Of a stretch of 64,000 bases of DNA, positions 42,482 through 51,566 are shown in pieces. Made by a program: the position numbers and the translations under genes. Source of the stretch: JAVVUJ01 sp964582545 (GTDB lineage: Bacteria; Bacillota; Clostridia; Peptostreptococcales; Anaerovoracaceae); assembly GCA_964582545.1 (NCBI GenBank), contig CAZOSB010000002.1, forward strand, positions 1-64,000, in the 5' to 3' direction. Below the pieces are notes generated by a model. The model did not search any database and was not told the origin of the DNA. It saw nothing but the letters and a program-made list of their open reading frames with translations. Each line of letters opens with the position of its first letter. Position 1 is the stretch's first letter.

Positions 42482-44284
42482 ATGTTTAAAAATTTAAGAA
42501 TTAAGATGAAATTAATTGTAACCTTTTCTATTGTCATGATTATGGTAATAGGACTGATTTTTCTCTCTCTAACAAACTTAAAGAGCGTATCCTCGAGCAT
42601 GGAGAAGTTTTATGATACCTCCTATAAAGCGGCAACTACCGCATGGGAGGCAAGGCGAGACATTCGTTATTTGGAAGCTGATATCTATCATGCCTTGGTA
42701 GAAACAGATGTGCAGGCGAGTGCTGCCATTATTGCAGATGCACAGAAGAATGCGGAAGATTTCAATGCAATGTTAGCTGAATTAAAAGAGTATCTCCCAA
42801 GTTCAGCAAATGATATTGACAGTGCCATCAATATCGCTCATGATGCGAAAGTTTACAGGGAACAAGTTCTGACCTTGGCAGGGCAAAATTATAACGAGGA
42901 AGCCTATGCTGTGATGAAGGAGAAATACGGTCCGGAACTAGAGAAGATAGTTCAGTTGTTACTCAAAATAGGAGCCAATGCGGACACAGAAAGCAAGAAT
43001 TTTGTAGATTCTGCCAATAAAACGGCAAACTTTACTATGTTGTTATTGATCGGAATCGGTGTGACAGTTGCCATTGTCATCGTTATCTTAGCTCTTGTGG
43101 TAGCTAGAAGCATATCTATTCCTGTCAATCAATGTGTAGACCGATTGAACTTGTTGGCAAAGGGTGATTTGACATCTCCGTTACCTCAGATCGACAGCAG
43201 GGATGAGGCTGGAGAGTTGTCACAGAGCATGAACGAGGCCATCAATAGAATCGTTTCCTATATAAAGGACATTGATAGAGCTATGGGTGAGATGGCAAAG
43301 GGTAACTTTGATTTAGAACCTTCGGAGCCATTTATGGGAGATTTTCAAAATATTGAAAAGTCTATTACTTCATTTATTTTAAGCATTTCCGATACTTTAA
43401 CTCAAATCAATATGGCCGCTTTGCAAGTTTCTAATGGGTCTGATCAAGTGTCCAGCGGTGCGCAAGCTCTTGCTCAAGGAGCAACAGAACAAGCATCATC
43501 GGTACAGGAATTATCTGCTTCCATTGCAGAAATTTCGGAGCAGGTAAAAATGAATGCAGAAAACTCCAACAGGGCTAAGGATATGGCAAACCAGGCTACA
43601 GTGGCTGTAGAGAGCAGCAATGTACAAATGCAAAAACTGATGAGTGCCATGAATGATATCAATGAAAAATCCGGTCAGATTGGTAAGATCATCAAGACCA
43701 TAGAAGATATCGCTTTCCAGACTAATATTTTAGCCTTGAATGCAGCGGTAGAAGCAGCTCGCGCTGGCGCAGCCGGAAAAGGTTTTGCTGTAGTAGCCGA
43801 CGAAGTAAGAAATTTAGCTAGTAAAAGTGGAGAGGCGGCAAAAAATACGACGGAGTTAATCGAAGGCTCCATTATCGCCGTGGAAAATGGCACAAAGTTA
43901 GCTGAGCAGACAGCAAAAGAACTATTGGGTATTGTGGACGGGGCCAATGCCACAACTCAATTAATTGGCGAAGTTACAGAGGCCTCCAACGAACAGGCAG
44001 TATCTATTGCACAGATTAATCTGGGAATAGAGCAAATTTCATCAGTGGTTCAAACCAACTCTGCTACCAGTGAAGAAAGTGCGGCTGCCAGTGAGGAGCT
44101 TTCCAGCCAAGCAACCCTCATGAGGCAATTGGTATCAAGATTTAAAGTGAAGGATCTGCACGGCATGGAAGGACCATCTTCATTTGTAGGTGCTAGTTAT
44201 GTACCAGATAATCAGGATTATTTTGAGCCAACGGCAACCACGTCATACTATAATCAAGATGATTATTTAGATGGAAAGTACTAA
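42482..44284 (+). CDS. Methyl-accepting chemotaxis protein
   Basis: The 600-residue receptor has a first membrane segment (about 10-30), an external four-helix-bundle sensor (about 32-180), a second membrane segment (about 186-210), a HAMP domain, and a long cytoplasmic signalling domain with the conserved hairpin IEDIAFQTNILALNAAVEAARAGAAGKGFAVVADEVRNLA. It controls CheA and so flagellar rotation. The ligand is not known. The C-terminal tail (YNQDDYLDGKY) lacks the NWETF tether. It agrees with motAB in this window in pointing to a motile cell. Confidence 0.95.
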   Translation: MFKNLRIKMKLIVTFSIVMIMVIGLIFLSLTNLKSVSSSMEKFYDTSYKAATTAWEARRDIRYLEADIYHALVETDVQASAAIIADAQKNAEDFNAMLAELKEYLPSSANDIDSAINIAHDAKVYREQVLTLAGQNYNEEAYAVMKEKYGPELEKIVQLLLKIGANADTESKNFVDSANKTANFTMLLLIGIGVTVAIVIVILALVVARSISIPVNQCVDRLNLLAKGDLTSPLPQIDSRDEAGELSQSMNEAINRIVSYIKDIDRAMGEMAKGNFDLEPSEPFMGDFQNIEKSITSFILSISDTLTQINMAALQVSNGSDQVSSGAQALAQGATEQASSVQELSASIAEISEQVKMNAENSNRAKDMANQATVAVESSNVQMQKLMSAMNDINEKSGQIGKIIKTIEDIAFQTNILALNAAVEAARAGAAGKGFAVVADEVRNLASKSGEAAKNTTELIEGSIIAVENGTKLAEQTAKELLGIVDGANATTQLIGEVTEASNEQAVSIAQINLGIEQISSVVQTNSATSEESAAASEELSSQATLMRQLVSRFKVKDLHGMEGPSSFVGASYVPDNQDYFEPTATTSYYNQDDYLDGKY

Positions 44285-44325
44285 TCCGTAAACCACCGAA
44301 AATTTATACTGATTTGGATTATGAA

Positions 44326-44359
44326 TAGCTAACTTAAAGTGATCGCTTTAAGTTAGCTA
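44326..44359. terminator. Long perfect hairpin after the chemoreceptor gene
   Basis: TAGCTAACTTAAAG (44326-44339) and CTTTAAGTTAGCTA (44346-44359) form a 14-bp perfect stem with a 6-base loop, about 40 bases after the gene. There is no T run, so it may be a transcript-stabilising hairpin or a weak terminator. Confidence 0.5.
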
Positions 44360-44472
44360 CTTAACTGTTAATGATAGAATTTAATACGAAAAAGCAAATA
44401 AAATAAGTATTAACCTTATAAAAGTTTATTTTAAAGCAAAATATATGAAGTTATTGGCAATAAGGAAGTATC

Positions 44473-45141
44473 ATGGTTAAAATAGGAAATGATTGGGATG
44501 AAATTCTTTTAGAAGAATTTCATAAGGAATATTATTTAAAACTTAGAAGTTTTTTAATCGAGGAATATAAAACAAAAACAGTTTTTCCATCTATGTTTGA
44601 CATTTTTAATTGCTTAAAAATGACTGCGTTTAAAGACGTTAAGGCTGTTATCTTGGGACAAGATCCTTATCATGAACCCAATCAAGCCCATGGGTTGTGT
44701 TTTTCTGTGAAGAAAGGTGTGAGAATCCCTCCATCCTTAATTAATATTTATAAAGAAATAAACCATGATTTGGGAATTTGCCCTCCTAATCATGGAAACC
44801 TTGAATCTTGGGCTAGGGAAGGTGTTCTTCTGCTCAATACTGTTTTGACTGTGAGGATGGGTGAAGCAAATTCCCATAAGCAGAAGGGATGGGAACAGTT
44901 GACAGATTGTATTATTCACCATTTGAACAATAAGAAAGAGGGCATTGTATTTTTCTTATGGGGTTCTCATGCTAAAGAAAAAAAAGAATTGATTACAAAT
45001 AAAAATCATTTAGTGCTGAATGCAGCACACCCCAGCCCATTATCTGCCCATAGGGGATTTCATGGATGCAAACATTTTTCTATGGCTAATGATTTTTTAG
45101 AAAAGCAAGGCAAGGTCATTAACTGGCAAATTACAGATTAA
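44473..45141 (+). CDS. ung: Uracil-DNA glycosylase
   Basis: The 222-residue protein is a family 1 uracil-DNA glycosylase: the water-activating loop GQDPYHEPNQAHGLCFS, the motif LLNTVLTVR, and the minor-groove loop HPSPLSAHRGF. It removes uracil from DNA as the first step of base excision repair. It stands alone; GGAAG precedes the start. Complete. Confidence 0.96.
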   Translation: MVKIGNDWDEILLEEFHKEYYLKLRSFLIEEYKTKTVFPSMFDIFNCLKMTAFKDVKAVILGQDPYHEPNQAHGLCFSVKKGVRIPPSLINIYKEINHDLGICPPNHGNLESWAREGVLLLNTVLTVRMGEANSHKQKGWEQLTDCIIHHLNNKKEGIVFFLWGSHAKEKKELITNKNHLVLNAAHPSPLSAHRGFHGCKHFSMANDFLEKQGKVINWQITD

Positions 45142-45215
45142 AAGACTGGCAACCATAATTAAGATAGTAATAGCAATAGTAACAATAACAGTAATAGGTT
45201 TTGGAGTTAAGTAAT

Positions 45216-46124
45216 ATGAAACGCAAAAGATATATAATCAATAAAAGAGGTAAACAAAGACTTTTTATCATTATTTCATCTTTTTTACTGATATCTATCA
45301 TTTTAACTATGGGTCAATTTTATTCATTAGAAAATAATATAGACATTTTAACAGAACTATTAAAAAAGGTTGAGACAGGCAAAGACGGCGGCGATATAGA
45401 TGATCCTAAAAAATTGGAAGCGTTGGGTGCAATAAAGGGAGCCGCTCTTGGGAGTGAGAAGATTAGAAACACAGTAGTAGCACATGACAGCAATCAACCC
45501 AAGCCCTCAACACAACCCGAAGATGATACAGAGAATCCTGATGTTGGAAATTTTTTTGACTCGTCACTATTTATTGGGGATTCTAGGATGCAGGGTCTCA
45601 TGATCTATTCAGGAACCACAGGTACTGGTTATACGGAAAAGGGTTTGGACGTTACCGGAGCTGTTAGCAAAGCTTTTATTTGGCATGAGGGCAGCCAATT
45701 GACCATTCCTCAAGCCTTAAAGTTAGGACAGGCATTTGATCGAATTATCATTAAATTAGGCATCAATGAGCTGGGATGGAGAAGTACGGATCTCTTTACA
45801 GAAAGATACAGTGAGTTTGTGGCGTTAGTGAAGGAAGCACAGCCTGAGGCTGAAATTTACCTTCATGCCATCTTACCTGTTACGCAAGCAAAGTCATCGG
45901 ACGGTTCTGTTTTCAACAATTCAAGGATATCTGAATTTAATGCATTGATTAAAGAAATATCTGAAAAGTATGGTGTTTATTATATTGATTTGGCATCCAA
46001 GTTAGCAGATGAAACAGGATTTTTACCTCCGGAAGGGGCCGCTAAAGATGGGATTCATTTAAAAAGTGAATTTTGCAAAAAATGGTTGGTTTATCTTAAG
46101 GATGCCATTGAAGAAGATCGATAG
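45216..46124 (+). CDS. SGNH/GDSL-like membrane-anchored hydrolase
   Basis: The protein (302 residues) has one N-terminal membrane segment (about residues 15-36), a low-complexity linker (PKPSTQPEDDTENPD), and an SGNH hydrolase domain: Ser in FIGDSRMQG, Asn in IIKLGINELGW, and the DGIHL block (AAKDGIHLKSEFC). It faces outward and probably removes or moves acyl groups on a surface polymer. ATG 45216 is chosen over the upstream TTG 45201 because GGAG lies 9 bases before it. It leads a group with two DUF4358 lipoproteins, an MBOAT protein and a DHHW protein. Confidence 0.85.
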   Translation: MKRKRYIINKRGKQRLFIIISSFLLISIILTMGQFYSLENNIDILTELLKKVETGKDGGDIDDPKKLEALGAIKGAALGSEKIRNTVVAHDSNQPKPSTQPEDDTENPDVGNFFDSSLFIGDSRMQGLMIYSGTTGTGYTEKGLDVTGAVSKAFIWHEGSQLTIPQALKLGQAFDRIIIKLGINELGWRSTDLFTERYSEFVALVKEAQPEAEIYLHAILPVTQAKSSDGSVFNNSRISEFNALIKEISEKYGVYYIDLASKLADETGFLPPEGAAKDGIHLKSEFCKKWLVYLKDAIEEDR

Positions 46125-46137
46125 GGAGGAAAGGAAA

Positions 46138-46641
46138 ATGATTATTAATAAAGCCAAAAAGGCAATGACCTTTAGGGGGCTTCTCATTGTGCTGATATGC
46201 ATTGCATTGTCCCTGACAATGATCGGATGTAGCGATGGGCAAAAGACAAAACAGTGGGATGATTTTACAGAGTCCTTAGCTACTGATCTTGTAGAAGAAG
46301 GTGTCTTTGATGATGAGTTGGCGGAGATAGATGACAATTTATTTTACTCCATGTATGGAATAGATAGCGCGCATTTGAAGGAGTATAAAGTTTTCATGTC
46401 TTCCGGGGGCACCGCTGATGAAATCGGTATATTCTATTGCCAGAATGAGAAAGACGCAAAAGCAGTAGAGGACATGGTCAAGGTCAGAATCGAAGACCAA
46501 ATATCAATTATGGAGAATTATATTCCTGATGAGGTAACAAAATTGGAGGAATCTGTACTGGTTCGAAGTGGTCCATATGTAATCCTTTGCATATCTGGAG
46601 ATTCGGATAAAGCAAAGGAAATTATTGAGGAATATTTATAA
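46138..46641 (+). CDS. DUF4358 lipoprotein
   Basis: The 167-residue protein has a signal with lipobox (LTMIGC, Cys at about residue 32) and a DUF4358 domain (DDNLFYSMYGIDSAHLKEYKVFMSSGGTADEIGIFYC..., then AKAVEDMVKVRIEDQ). The domain is of unknown function but is commonly found beside MBOAT/DHHW acylation genes in clostridia, as here. ATG 46138 has GGGAGGAAAGG upstream. It lies 13 bases after the SGNH gene and is probably co-transcribed. Confidence 0.85.
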   Translation: MIINKAKKAMTFRGLLIVLICIALSLTMIGCSDGQKTKQWDDFTESLATDLVEEGVFDDELAEIDDNLFYSMYGIDSAHLKEYKVFMSSGGTADEIGIFYCQNEKDAKAVEDMVKVRIEDQISIMENYIPDEVTKLEESVLVRSGPYVILCISGDSDKAKEIIEEYL

Positions 46642-46682
46642 GGGATATGACTGAACTTATCAAATGGATTTTTAAAAGGGAG

Positions 46683-47243
46683 CTATTGATAAGGTGTGTA
46701 ATAGGGGTCGATAAAGGGCATGTGGAAAAAATCTGCTATGGATTGTGATAGGACCTTAGCGATACCGTTGACGTGATTGCAGATCCATTTTGCATCTGCT
46801 CGATTGTCGTGGTAACCCAATGCAACCAATATGGCAGGAGCATTCACCATTTTTAATTCAGAAAAACGCATATCGGATATGATTTTAATTTTTTCGGGGT
46901 TTGGATAGATTGCGGACATCTTTTTTTTTGTAATGGTGGCGGCCCTATTGGATTTAGGCGATGACTGGGAATAGTAGATCGTACAGCCCTGTAATTGTCC
47001 TGAGAGACCTTCAGGTGCAATGTTGGATTGGAAGGCCAGATGTAAATTATAAATATAAGAGTTCGACTTTTCAATTATGTTTAACAATGAGTCGCCAGGA
47101 GTATTTCGACCAAATTCAATCTTACTAGCATTTAGGTAGGGAACCATAGCATCTGCAATAAGATTCATGTAATAGCTTTCCTCTCCCCCGTTTATGAAGA
47201 GCGTATCCTTTTGGGCAGAGGGGCTCAAAAAAACTTTTACCAA
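46683..47243 (-). CDS. N-acetylmuramoyl-L-alanine amidase-like protein, probably inactive
   Basis: The 186-residue protein resembles an Amidase_3 domain: an N-terminal strand MVKVFLSPSAQ, Glu at GGEESYYMN, NLHLAF in place of SxHxN, and PAILVALGYHDN in place of VExGF near the end. Active amidases bind zinc through His (DPGHGG), Glu and His and use a catalytic Glu in VExGF. Here the first His is absent and the last Glu is Ala, so it is likely not catalytic and may bind wall material. It has no signal peptide. It lies on the opposite strand to the acylation genes around it. Confidence 0.65.
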   Translation of the reverse strand: MVKVFLSPSAQKDTLFINGGEESYYMNLIADAMVPYLNASKIEFGRNTPGDSLLNIIEKSNSYIYNLHLAFQSNIAPEGLSGQLQGCTIYYSQSSPKSNRAATITKKKMSAIYPNPEKIKIISDMRFSELKMVNAPAILVALGYHDNRADAKWICNHVNGIAKVLSQSIADFFHMPFIDPYYTPYQ

Positions 47244-47464
47244 ATTTATACCTCCTTTTCCTATTGATGGTGTTGATCAACGAATGTAACACTAATCCAC
47301 AATTTTTAGTAATATTTTGAATTGCGGACTAGTATAAACTGAAGTTTATGATGAAGGTCATAATTTCTCTAACAGTATATGTTACATAAGAAAATGTGTT
47401 AATTTTATAGCAAATATGGTATACTATGGATATGATTACATGACGATATAAGGAGAACGAGATA

Positions 47465-48022
47465 ATGATGACTCACGTTAATATTAAAGTATGCATTCCA
47501 TTGCTCATTGCCCTACTGCTATTAACCGGATGCGCCGGTACAGATGGAGGTGGACAAGAACAGGCGAAGATTCCTGAAACGGTATTTATGCGGGATATTT
47601 TTGTGGAAGTTAACGATAGTTTTGGAGATTATCCGGCTATCACAATGGGTATGGATTTTGAGGATGCTATGATACAGGACCTAATGGGAATTCCCCTTGA
47701 GGCTGTAAAGGATTATGGTGGTCAGATGTCTATGACGATGACGAACTCGGACGTATTTCTAGGTCTTAGAGCAAACCCCGGCAAGGTGGAAGAGGTGAAG
47801 AATGCCTTAGAAGTCAGGTTGGCAGATTTACAGGCACAATTTGAACAATATCCTGTAATGGGATCGAAGGATAGAGCCGATGCCGGTGAGGTATATGTGG
47901 TAGGTGATTGTGTTTTCTTAATAGTCATCGGCATTGTGCCAGAGGATCAACCAGAGGGGCCCTACGATTTTTCAGAGGATGTTCAAAAGACAAAAGACAT
48001 TATAGATAGTTTCAGAGAATAA
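47465..48022 (+). CDS. DUF4358 lipoprotein, second copy
   Basis: The 185-residue protein has a lipobox signal (LLLLTGC, Cys at about residue 22) and a DUF4358 domain (FVEVNDSFGDYPAITMGMDFEDAMIQDLMGIPLEAVKDYGGQM, then LGLRANPGKVEEVKNALEVRL). It is related to the protein at 46138-46641 but diverged. GGAGAAC lies before the start. It is 8 bases upstream of the MBOAT gene, so the two are very likely one operon, with a -10-like TATACT near 47421. Confidence 0.88.
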   Translation: MMTHVNIKVCIPLLIALLLLTGCAGTDGGGQEQAKIPETVFMRDIFVEVNDSFGDYPAITMGMDFEDAMIQDLMGIPLEAVKDYGGQMSMTMTNSDVFLGLRANPGKVEEVKNALEVRLADLQAQFEQYPVMGSKDRADAGEVYVVGDCVFLIVIGIVPEDQPEGPYDFSEDVQKTKDIIDSFRE

Positions 48023-48030
48023 GGTGAATT

Positions 48031-49419
48031 ATGGTTTTTAGCAGTTTGATTTTTATATTTAGATTTTTACCCATAGCTTTAATAATTTATTTTTTTACGC
48101 CGAAAAAGCTTAAAAATTTTATGTTATTTTTACTGAGTTTGCTGTTTTATGCATGGGGAGAAATTCGTTTTCTGCCCATTCTATTGACTTCTGTGGTAGT
48201 GGATTATGCCGTTTCCAATCTCATGCAAAAAAATAAGCATAATCCAAAGCTGTGCAAGGGACTATTGATACTTTCAATGGTTACAAATTTAGGTTTGTTA
48301 TGTGTATTTAAGTATGTGGACTTCTTTATAACCAATATCAATCTTGCATTGCCCATATCCATACCTTTATTAGGATTTTCATTGCCTTTGGGAATTAGTT
48401 TCTATACCTTCCAAACCATGTCTTACACCATCGATGTTTATAGAGGGAAAATTGATGCTGAAAAGAATTTTTTTGCATTTGGAGCGTTTGTAGCTATGTT
48501 TCCCCAGTTGATTGCAGGTCCCATCGTAAGATATACAGATATAAAGAGAAAACTTAAAAATAGGTATATGAGTTACGATCTCATTAGAGATGGCATCGAA
48601 CTGTTTATTCTGGGTTTGGCGTGCAAGGTGTTGTTGGCTAACTCTGTGGGTTTGCTTTGGAAGGAAGTTCAAGAGTTGGGTTTTGATACGATTTCCACAC
48701 CTTTAGCATGGTTAGGAATCCTGGCATTTTCCTTTCAAATTTATTTTGACTTTAGCGGATATTCTCTCATGGCAATTGGATTAGGAAGAATTTTGGGATT
48801 TTATTTCCCTCAAAACTTTAATTATCCTTATGTTTCCAGAAGCATGACGGAATTTTGGAGAAGGTGGCATATCACATTAGGCTCTTGGTTTAAAGAGTAC
48901 CTATACTTTCCTTTAGGGGGAAGCCGAAAGGGCAAGCTTCGAACGTACATAAATTTATTTATAGTATGGGCAGCCACCGGTTTTTGGCATGGTGCCAGTT
49001 GGAACTTTATACTCTGGGGTCTCTTTTATTTTGTATTGATCAGCTTAGAAAAACAATTTTTACACAAAGCACTTGAGTCGGATTATTTTTTAAGTAAGAT
49101 TTTTTCTAGATTGTATTTTATTCCCCTTACCATGATGGGTTGGGCTATATTTGCCATAACGGACATGGGACAACTTCAAATGTTCTTTCAGAAACTTTTT
49201 TCGGGTGATTTGAGCCTTGACATTATCTATTATTTAAGAAATTATATGGTGGTATTTTTATTTGCTTTTATATTTTCAACTCCAATATTGAAAAAACGTT
49301 GGGAGAGATTGGATAAAAATGGAATCATAAAAACTTTGATTCTAATGGTTTTATTTATAATATCGGTGGCATATATAGTGGATTCCTCTTATAATCCTTT
49401 CTTATATTTCAGATTTTAA
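48031..49419 (+). CDS. MBOAT family O-acyltransferase (AlgI/DltB-like)
   Basis: The 462-residue protein has about ten membrane segments and MBOAT motifs: FPQLIAGPIVRYTDI, the FWRRWHITLGSWFKEYLYFPLGGSR block and the catalytic His in WHGASWNFILWG. Such proteins move acetyl groups across the membrane to polysaccharides, as AlgI does for alginate. The DHHW protein downstream and the SGNH protein upstream are typical partners. The polymer cannot be named. Confidence 0.93.
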   Translation: MVFSSLIFIFRFLPIALIIYFFTPKKLKNFMLFLLSLLFYAWGEIRFLPILLTSVVVDYAVSNLMQKNKHNPKLCKGLLILSMVTNLGLLCVFKYVDFFITNINLALPISIPLLGFSLPLGISFYTFQTMSYTIDVYRGKIDAEKNFFAFGAFVAMFPQLIAGPIVRYTDIKRKLKNRYMSYDLIRDGIELFILGLACKVLLANSVGLLWKEVQELGFDTISTPLAWLGILAFSFQIYFDFSGYSLMAIGLGRILGFYFPQNFNYPYVSRSMTEFWRRWHITLGSWFKEYLYFPLGGSRKGKLRTYINLFIVWAATGFWHGASWNFILWGLFYFVLISLEKQFLHKALESDYFLSKIFSRLYFIPLTMMGWAIFAITDMGQLQMFFQKLFSGDLSLDIIYYLRNYMVVFLFAFIFSTPILKKRWERLDKNGIIKTLILMVLFIISVAYIVDSSYNPFLYFRF

Positions 49420-49461
49420 TAACTCTTTAAATAGAAGGGACGAAAGAGATGGAGGTTAAAG

Positions 49462-50703
49462 ATGAACAAATTCATAAATTATAAATTAATCATACTTTTT
49501 ATGGTTGTCATTTTCGGTATCAGTATAGCGGATATCGCAGAAGCGGACAAGGCTTTTTCAGAAATTGAAAACAGAAGCTTACAACAAATTCCCAAATTTA
49601 CAAAAGAAAAACTGTTAGAAAATGAATATACTTTACAATACGAAGAATATATTGACGACCAGTTTTTTTTGAGGAATCTGTGGATTGACATAAAGTCTAG
49701 GGTGGAGTTTGCCTTAGGTAAAATTGAAAATAATGGCATCGTTTATGGAAAAAACGATTATATGTTTGAAAAGTATCATAAGACCAATGAAGAGAGACTA
49801 CAAAATAATGTAGAGTTTATTCGTAAGTTTATCAAGAATTACTCAGGCAATGTGGCTGTGGGTATTATTCCCAGCTCTTACATGAAGCATACCGATTACT
49901 TGCCTCTGGGTTTGCAGAATCTGGATCAGTATTCTTATATCGATAAGATTAACGAAGAATTTAGAAATACTTTGACAGGCTCCGGAGATTTGATGGATGT
50001 ATTCAGTTTGAAGAATACGGATATAGAGTATTACAAAACGGATCATCATTGGACCACGCTAGGTGCGTACAAGGCTTATGCGGAGATGATGGAGATGTTG
50101 GGTGAGTCCTATGTTCCTTTAGAAAGAGGTATTCTGGGTGACGACCAAAGAGGGACCCTTGGTTTAATTGATTTAAATGATTTTTACGGCACTTACTACA
50201 ACAAAACAAAGGCATTTAATGCAGTACCGGATATTCTTCGCTACTTTGAAATACCCATTACAGACATGACCATAGACGGGAAGACGGTGGACAGCCTGTA
50301 TGATTTAAAGCGATTAAACGATCGGGATAAGTACAGTATGTTTCTTTACGGGAACAATGGAGTCACGGTAATTCAAAGTGACAATAAAATAGAAAAAAAA
50401 CCTTTGGATTTAACGTCTGAAGGTGAGGTTTTAGAGGCTCCTGCGGGTGATACTTTTGGAGAAGGTATCATTGAGGAAGAGCATGCAAACAAAACCAGGG
50501 TTCTTTTAATTAAGGACTCCTATGGAAATTGTTTTGCTCCTTATCTCACTTACAGCTATGATGAGGTGGTGGTGGTGGACTTGAGATCACTCAATAAGAA
50601 GATGAGTGAGTTCATCAAAGAAAAAAATTATGACCAGGTCATTATACTTTATAGTTTTATGAATTTAGCCCAAGATGTAAACATCGCTAAGATTAGTTAT
50701 TAA
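49462..50703 (+). CDS. DHHW/AlgX-like SGNH acylation protein
   Basis: The 413-residue protein has an N-terminal membrane segment or signal (LIILFMVVIFGISIADIA) and the DHHW motif (YYKTDHHWTTLGAYKAY) that gives this AlgX/AlgJ-like group its name; a Ser nucleophile block lies in VLLIKDSYGNCFAPYL. It probably accepts acetyl from the MBOAT protein encoded just upstream and passes it to a surface polysaccharide. It is the last gene of the operon. AGATGGAGG precedes the start. Confidence 0.9.
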   Translation: MNKFINYKLIILFMVVIFGISIADIAEADKAFSEIENRSLQQIPKFTKEKLLENEYTLQYEEYIDDQFFLRNLWIDIKSRVEFALGKIENNGIVYGKNDYMFEKYHKTNEERLQNNVEFIRKFIKNYSGNVAVGIIPSSYMKHTDYLPLGLQNLDQYSYIDKINEEFRNTLTGSGDLMDVFSLKNTDIEYYKTDHHWTTLGAYKAYAEMMEMLGESYVPLERGILGDDQRGTLGLIDLNDFYGTYYNKTKAFNAVPDILRYFEIPITDMTIDGKTVDSLYDLKRLNDRDKYSMFLYGNNGVTVIQSDNKIEKKPLDLTSEGEVLEAPAGDTFGEGIIEEEHANKTRVLLIKDSYGNCFAPYLTYSYDEVVVVDLRSLNKKMSEFIKEKNYDQVIILYSFMNLAQDVNIAKISY

Positions 50704-50838
50704 CTTGGAAGTTTAGTTGTCAACTCATACAATTAGATATTAACTAAATAATTGAAATGAAAATTTCCATCAATGACTTTAAATTAGTCCCCAATTTAAA
50801 AGATAAAATGATTTTAATTGAGGACTAATATACATCTG

Positions 50839-50876
50839 AAAGTAATTTTTTATGTAAAAGAAAAATTACTTTTTTT
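50839..50876. terminator. Bidirectional terminator between DHHW and thiN genes
   Basis: AAAGTAATTTTT (50839-50850) and AAAAATTACTTT (50861-50872) form a 12-bp stem flanked by A and T runs; it overlaps the thiN stop codon. Confidence 0.75.
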
Positions 50877-51558
50877 CTTTTACAACCATTATGATTAACT
50901 TTCCGGAAGCACAGCTGATTTCCAAAGAGTCTTCTAAAAATGAATTGCTGACGCCCAGAGGAAAAGAACTTGTTAGGATGGCATTTTGTAATGGATACTT
51001 AGCACCGGTAATGGTGACACCCGTGCATTTATCTGAATAAGAAAAGACCGAAAGATACAAGTTGTATTCATCGTTCGAATATGAATTTGAAAATTGTTCT
51101 TTTAACAAAACTACAGATGAGTTCTCAATCAAAGTGACATAGGTTAACTCATCTAAAAGACAGATGTGAAACGTATCCTTATCTTTAGGGGCTGAATCAA
51201 TCAAATAGGAAAGCATCTGCAGATTTGCTAGAGTGTGGTCGAATCGTCCGCCCATGCCTCCTAAGATAATAAAGTTTTCATACCCTAAGCCTAAACCATG
51301 CTGTAAGCAAAGAAGTGTATCCGTTTCGTCCTTGTCTGAGCTTACCTGAATGACGGGATAATCCTTAGGGATGTTGCCCTTAGCAGAGTCAAAATCCCCT
51401 AAAACCATGTGAGGGCGGATTTTTTCTGCAATTGCTAAATCCAGACCACCATCCGCACATAAGATATAATCATCCTCAAGAATCTGCAGGCAATCCCTTA
51501 TAGAACCCTGCAGAAAGGAAGTAATGATGATACATCTGCCCTTTTTTCTCATATTCAT
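50866..51558 (-). CDS. thiN: Thiamine pyrophosphokinase
   Basis: The 230-residue protein matches thiamine pyrophosphokinase: CADGGLDLAIAEKIRPHMVLGDFDSAKG, GLGLGYENFIILGGMGGRFDHTLANLQML near the middle, and a C-terminal thiamine-binding beta domain ending KLIIMVVKEKK. It makes thiamine diphosphate from thiamine and ATP. Its length is normal. It lies 8 bases after metY on the same strand and is probably co-transcribed with it, though the link is not functional in any obvious way. Confidence 0.92.
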   Translation of the reverse strand: MNMRKKGRCIIITSFLQGSIRDCLQILEDDYILCADGGLDLAIAEKIRPHMVLGDFDSAKGNIPKDYPVIQVSSDKDETDTLLCLQHGLGLGYENFIILGGMGGRFDHTLANLQMLSYLIDSAPKDKDTFHICLLDELTYVTLIENSSVVLLKEQFSNSYSNDEYNLYLSVFSYSDKCTGVTITGAKYPLQNAILTSSFPLGVSNSFLEDSLEISCASGKLIIMVVKEKK

Positions 51559-51566
51559 ACCATAGT

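Noticed and set aside
45150..45200. Low-complexity AATAGTAACA-like repeats before the SGNH gene
   Set aside because: The units are irregular and short; they look like chance low-complexity DNA.
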